Below are positions 23,597 to 27,389 of a stretch of 27,389 nucleotides of DNA, one piece after another. The stretch's first letter is position 1, and the number at the start of each line of letters is the position of its first letter. The DNA is from a virus, in IMG/VR virus record IMGVR_UViG_3300045999_012715, positions 1 to 27,389 of that record; one strand, given 5' to 3'. The notes under the pieces are model-generated. The model saw only the letters and a program-made list of their open reading frames with translations, ran no database searches and was not told the origin of the DNA. A program made the position numbers and the translations under genes.

Positions 23597-24073
23597 ATGC
23601 CTTCTCAGATTCCCCTTGAAACCCGCTACTACTCGCACGACTTTCTTGTCCACACCGCCAATCTCGGCACCATGAGCTCGGCCGGCATCCTGCTTTGGTA
23701 CTTCGATCGGGATTCCGTGATCGACTCGGCCGTGCTCACGCTGCCGGACAACATCAGCAACGCCAATCCCGGCATCAACGTGAAGCTCCTGAAGGTCGCC
23801 AACGGCAACATTCCGAACTACGCCAGCCCGGTCTCGGGGCAGACGGACGTCACTTCGGCCGTCAACCTGTTGACGGGCGCCACGTATCCGCTGCAGGTCA
23901 CATGGGACAAGCTGGTTCAGGGTGCGACGACCCAGGGCTTTGTCGCGACAGACAGCACGGAACGCGGGAACATCGTCAAGGCCGGGTCGTACCTGTGGCT
24001 CGCATTCAGCGCGGCCGCGACGGGCGTCACGGGGCCAGCGTCGCTCCTTCTGCGGTGGCGCAGCCAGTTCTGA
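23597..24073 (+). CDS. Beta-rich protein, possible decoration or fibre-type virion protein (158 aa)
   Basis: Mostly alternating strands (AGILLWYFDRDSVIDSAVLT; PASLLLRWRSQF at the end), few charged helices: a beta-sandwich or jelly-roll type protein. It looks like a small capsid decoration or receptor-side protein; this is inferred from the fold-like pattern only. AGGTG lies 4 bases upstream of ATG 23597. A strong terminator follows at 24094-24128, so it ends an expression unit. Confidence 0.78.
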   Translation: MPSQIPLETRYYSHDFLVHTANLGTMSSAGILLWYFDRDSVIDSAVLTLPDNISNANPGINVKLLKVANGNIPNYASPVSGQTDVTSAVNLLTGATYPLQVTWDKLVQGATTQGFVATDSTERGNIVKAGSYLWLAFSAAATGVTGPASLLLRWRSQF

Positions 24074-24093
24074 ACGGACATCTTTTCCCCTTG

Positions 24094-24128
24094 GAGAAGG
24101 CCGCTCCACCCGGGCGGCTTTCTCTTTT
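24094..24128 (+). terminator. Intrinsic terminator
   Basis: Left arm GAGAAGGCCGC (24094-24104) pairs with GCGGCTTTCTC (24114-24124) over 11 bp with a single G-U, loop of 9, followed by TTTT (24125-24128). It fills most of the 71-base gap between two genes and separates the small beta-rich gene from the giant last gene. Confidence 0.9.
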
Positions 24129-24144
24129 GGATACTCTGTGACGC

Positions 24145-27100
24145 ATGAGCCAGATGCCGATGAACCTGCGGTACGAGTCGCTTGCGTCCTACGACAAGCC
24201 GATGGTCCTGCTCACGCAGGCGCTCGACAACGAGCTGACCGTGCGCGGCTCGATGCAGACGCTCGTGGACGCGGACGGCCTGAGCCCGACGGAGCGCGAT
24301 TCGCTCGTCGACCGGCTCAAGGATCGGATCGGTCGGAACGCCGTGACGGACACGGCCGTGGACATCCTGACGAATCCGTTCGTGCTGCTCATGGCCGTGA
24401 CGAGCCCGGTGGGCGGCACGATGCTGTCGCGCACGGGCAAGGCCGTGTTCGACATGGGCGCGCGGTTCCACCCGTTCGTCAAGGAGCAGGGCGGCCTGCA
24501 TGCGGCGCTCGGGCTGCTGGCCCCGCAGCAGATGTTCAGGGGCACGGCGCTGACGCCGGCGACCCAGGCGTTCGCGAAGGGCGTGGATCAGCTCGAGAAG
24601 CGGCTGCTGGAGCGCGTGGGCGATCCGCTGCGCGAGGTGCTCGAGCGGCACGGGCTCGACTCGCTGAACCCCGAGAAGGTGGCCGACCCCGCGAAGAAGG
24701 CGCTGGCGAAGCGCCTGAACATGGCGCTGTGGGCCTCGCTCGAGGGCTTCGACAAGGCGCGCAGCGAGATGATCCCCGCCTACAAGAAGGGGAAGATGGG
24801 CTTCATCAGGCGGGACGTGCCCGCGTACCTCGCGACGGACATGGACGCCGAGATCGGGAAGCTCGGGCTCACGAAGCTGCGCGACGCCTACCGGGCGGCC
24901 ACGGCGGAGCGGCGCATGGCGCTGTTCGGGGACGAGGCGGCGAGCGCGGCGGCGGGGCGGTTCGTGCCCGACGAGGACAAGCTGGTGCGCATGGTGCAGG
25001 GCGTCCGCATGGGAATGCAGGCGAAGGGCGCCATGAGCGGCACGGGCGCCGAGGTGGCGGCGATCATGCTCGGGCCGGACGTGGCGCAGCGGATCGCGAA
25101 GGGCCAGCTCGACGTGAACGCGGCCAAGGACTTCCTGAAGAAGATCATCGAGAACCAGCCCGCGGACTACATGCCGCGCAACCTGATCGACGTGAAGGGC
25201 GGCGGCGCCCTCATGGACATCGTCGAGCAGAGGCGGAGCCGCGCGCTCGTGGCCACGGGCTCGTCGCTGAGCCGTTCGAGCGTGGCCGGCGTGTGGGATC
25301 CGGACGACCTGCGCGACCTCTACGGCATGTTCGGCCCGACGGCCGAGGGCTCCGCGCTGCTGGCCAAGGCGGCCAGGCGCGTGCAGCGCGTGACGGGCCG
25401 CGGGGAGGCGGCGCGGGTCTACAGGATCAACGCGCAGGAGTCGCTGGCCCGCTACTTCCGCGACACGGGCGTGACGCACTCGCTCTACGTGCAGACGCTC
25501 GACCAGCTGCCGCGCGTGAAGGAGTCCGTGGACTCGTCGCTCAAGATGGCGAGCGCCGCCAAGGCCCAGGAGTTGGGTGCGGCGCGCCTCAAGAGCCCGC
25601 TCGTCTCGGCGAGGAAGTCGCTGGCCGAGGTGTTCTTCGACCAGCACTACCTGCTCGAGGACCGGTTTGCGAAGGAGGCTCTCGAGACCATCCTGCGGCA
25701 GGCAGTGGGGGTTCAGAAGATCGAGCACACCGCCTCGCACATGGCGCTGATCAAGGGCAAGCAGGCGCTCGGGAAGGTGCTCGAGTCGGGCGTGGGCAAG
25801 GCGCTCGACGGCGCGGGCACGTGGGGCCAGGGCATGCACTCGCGGCTCAGGCAGATGGTGGACGCCGAGATGAGCTTCGGCGAGGCGAAGGGCGTGACGG
25901 GCACGATCGCGAAGTACCTCTACGTCACGCACCTCGGCCTCAACCTGAGCAGCGTCGCCATGAACCTGATGCAGCCGCTGCTCTACACGAGCGTGTACGG
26001 AGGGCTCGGGAACGTGATGAAGGCGTACGGAGCGGCCTTCAAGGAGATGGGCGGCTACGTGTCGGATCGCGTGGGGAAGCACGGGTTCCGCGCGCTCGAC
26101 GACCTCGAGCACGAGGCGCTGATCAACAGGCACTTCCGGTTCTCGAACGTGGACGGCGAGAACCTGATCCAGATCGGGCGCGACGTGTTCGCGACCCTGG
26201 ACACGATCAGCCACAAGAGCGAGGCGCTGAGCGGCGTGGCGCGCCGGCAGAGCTACTTCTTCGACTACCCGATGAAGCTGTTCGAGAAGGCCGAGTGGCT
26301 CAACCGCAGCGTCGCGGCGCACTCGGTCGAGAACCTGTACAGGAGCGCGGGCGTCTCGACGGCGCCGGGCACGGGCGCGTACTACAGGATGCTGAACGAC
26401 GTGGACGAGATGGTGAGCGCGACGCAGTTCGGCGGCTCCACCGTGAACACGCCGATGATGTTCCAGGGAGTGGGGCCGTTCGGGCGCGCGTTCAACAACC
26501 CCCTGATGCGGCAGTTCCTCACGTTCCCGCTGCGGTCGCTGACGGCGCTCACGAAGGACTCGAGGATGCTCGGGGACCGCGGCTGGACGGGCATGGGCCA
26601 GGACTTCATCCGAGGCATGGGCATCAGCGCGATGTTCTACGAGTTCGGGAAGAACGCGTTCGGCGTCGACCTGAGCCCGTCGCTCTACGGCGCCAGCCTC
26701 GGGCAGGTGGCCGGAGGCAGCCGCTTCTTCCAGACGGGCAACGAGTGGGTGCCGATCCCACCCGTGGCCGACATCCCCTTGAACCTGATCAGGGGCGTCC
26801 TTGATCCGGGGCAGCGCGCGCTGCTGCAGGACAACCTGCCGCGCCTGATCCCCGGCGGCGTGGCCACGGCGCGCCTCCTGAACCTGCAGGCGAACCTGCC
26901 CGAGACGCCCTTGTTCGGACTGCCGGGCGCGTTGCAGAAGACCTACATCGACCCGAAGCAGCAGACGGAGGACGGGCGCATCGCCGTGTTCAAGGCGGAC
27001 GGCACCCTGATCGACTACCAGTCGAAGGGCCAGATCTTCGCGAAGGCGCTGGGCGTCGACCTCGGCACGTTCAAGGAGTCGAGCGACTTCGACGGGATGC

Positions 27101-27389
27101 TCCTCAAGAACCGCGACCAGATCGTGGCGTACCGGCGCCGCGCGATCGCCGCGCTTCTGGCCAACGACATCCCGAAGATGCAGTCGGTGCAGGCCGAGTT
27201 CGAGCGCCGCTTCAAGATGAAGCTCACGGTCAGCAAGGAGCAGCTCGACGAGGCCATGCAGAACAGGCTCGTGTCGCGCTCGGAGCGCATCCTCGACCGC
27301 ATGCCGCCCGACCTGCGGCCTCAGTTCCAGCAGATGGCGGCGTCGCGCGCCCCGCAGATGGGCGTCGAGGCGGAGGCGCTGGCGGGCTC
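24145..27389 (+). CDS. Giant helical protein, probable internal/ejection virion protein (3' end outside window)
   Basis: Open from ATG 24145 to the window edge, at least 1081 codons. The in-frame TGA at 24139 excludes an upstream start; ATG 24154 is an alternative. There is no clear ribosome site. The protein is nearly all helix. Weakly hydrophobic stretches occur at about residues 77-100 (NPFVLLMAVTSPVGGTMLS) and again around DNA 25909-25990 (YLYVTHLGLNLSSVAMNLMQ) and 26604-26660 (MGISAMFYEFGKNAFG). A segment around 26495-26555 (NPLMRQFLTFPLRSLTALTK) resembles the 'QF-x-x-FP-R' part that I know from giant internal or polyvalent virion proteins of podoviruses. No transglycosylase or protease motif is visible in this part. 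A terminator lies just before it, so it needs its own promoter or readthrough. Contains a CAGTGGGGG copy at 25703. Confidence 0.82.
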   Translation, partial: MSQMPMNLRYESLASYDKPMVLLTQALDNELTVRGSMQTLVDADGLSPTERDSLVDRLKDRIGRNAVTDTAVDILTNPFVLLMAVTSPVGGTMLSRTGKAVFDMGARFHPFVKEQGGLHAALGLLAPQQMFRGTALTPATQAFAKGVDQLEKRLLERVGDPLREVLERHGLDSLNPEKVADPAKKALAKRLNMALWASLEGFDKARSEMIPAYKKGKMGFIRRDVPAYLATDMDAEIGKLGLTKLRDAYRAATAERRMALFGDEAASAAAGRFVPDEDKLVRMVQGVRMGMQAKGAMSGTGAEVAAIMLGPDVAQRIAKGQLDVNAAKDFLKKIIENQPADYMPRNLIDVKGGGALMDIVEQRRSRALVATGSSLSRSSVAGVWDPDDLRDLYGMFGPTAEGSALLAKAARRVQRVTGRGEAARVYRINAQESLARYFRDTGVTHSLYVQTLDQLPRVKESVDSSLKMASAAKAQELGAARLKSPLVSARKSLAEVFFDQHYLLEDRFAKEALETILRQAVGVQKIEHTASHMALIKGKQALGKVLESGVGKALDGAGTWGQGMHSRLRQMVDAEMSFGEAKGVTGTIAKYLYVTHLGLNLSSVAMNLMQPLLYTSVYGGLGNVMKAYGAAFKEMGGYVSDRVGKHGFRALDDLEHEALINRHFRFSNVDGENLIQIGRDVFATLDTISHKSEALSGVARRQSYFFDYPMKLFEKAEWLNRSVAAHSVENLYRSAGVSTAPGTGAYYRMLNDVDEMVSATQFGGSTVNTPMMFQGVGPFGRAFNNPLMRQFLTFPLRSLTALTKDSRMLGDRGWTGMGQDFIRGMGISAMFYEFGKNAFGVDLSPSLYGASLGQVAGGSRFFQTGNEWVPIPPVADIPLNLIRGVLDPGQRALLQDNLPRLIPGGVATARLLNLQANLPETPLFGLPGALQKTYIDPKQQTEDGRIAVFKADGTLIDYQSKGQIFAKALGVDLGTFKESSDFDGMLLKNRDQIVAYRRRAIAALLANDIPKMQSVQAEFERRFKMKLTVSKEQLDEAMQNRLVSRSERILDRMPPDLRPQFQQMAASRAPQMGVEAEALAG
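25703..25711 (+). repeat. CAGTGGGGG motif copy 12
   Basis: Exact copy in the giant helical gene, read as Ala-Val-Gly; the codons GCA, GTG, GGG, GTT around it depart from the local use of GCG/GGC/GTC. Confidence 0.8.

Noticed and set aside
4205-24136. Hexamers such as TATGCT (4205, near 6187, near 16770), TATCTT near 19708, TACTCT at 24131, taken as possible -10 boxes
   Set aside because: No matching -35 element at 16-18 bases in any case and distances to the next gene vary from 15 to over 200 bases.
23922-26804. Long + strand frame with Arg/Gly/Ala/Pro-rich translation
   Set aside because: It is the shadow of the giant gene starting at 24145, whose frame has coherent helical protein and GC-rich third positions.
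1-27389. tRNA genes, CRISPR arrays, insertion sequences, attachment sites
   Set aside because: Nearly all DNA is occupied by genes; the only gaps above 50 bases (8953-9024 and 24074-24144) are filled by terminators. No cloverleaf, spaced repeat array or transposase was seen.

Overview
The window is almost wall-to-wall coding on the + strand, very GC-rich (roughly two thirds G+C by eye), and holds the virion-assembly region of a tailed bacteriophage. The order is that of a podovirus-like phage: packaging genes, portal, scaffold, major capsid protein, head-tail adaptor, a large tail nozzle-like protein, then a run of long helical proteins of the internal/ejected type. I see no integrase, replication, lysis, tRNA or CRISPR features, so this is one module of a larger genome or an incomplete genome. 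The host cannot be named from the sequence; composition only says high-GC bacterium. Shine-Dalgarno-like AGGAGG, GAGG or AAAGG stretches precede many starts, and ATGA or TGATG overlaps suggest translational coupling along one long transcript.

Layout. 2-1321: 3' end of a gene that enters from the left, ending in a membrane-like helix. 1318-2008: two small overlapping genes, one probably the small terminase subunit. 2008-3972: large terminase. 3926-4546: small gene overlapping its neighbours. 4269-6278: portal. 6288-7214: scaffold-like. 7243-8952: major capsid protein, followed by a strong hairpin terminator. 9025-10464: unknown protein and probable adaptor. 10464-13263: three cysteine-rich genes in a row, one with about 53 Cys in 521 residues. 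13256-16972: nozzle-like tail protein interrupted by a DNRLRE-type beta-sandwich and a fibronectin-III-like domain. 16972-22741: three helical, Gln- or Ala/Pro-rich probable internal proteins. 22741-24073: three small genes, then a second terminator. 24145 to the right edge: a very large helical protein that runs off the window.

The most unusual signal is not a gene. The 9-mer CAGTGGGGG occurs at least 12 times (9 on +, 3 on -), where base composition predicts fewer than one. It falls in all three codon phases on both strands, encodes five different peptide outcomes, and often sits in disordered linkers or protein ends. This points to selection on the DNA (or RNA) itself: a dispersed phage recognition sequence of unknown function, with packaging, recombination (Chi-like) or protein-binding roles all possible. 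Other notable points are long out-of-frame overlaps at the terminase/portal end, a foreign-looking codon patch inside the 18126-19778 gene, and triplicated Q-x3-L modules in the 19775-22741 protein.
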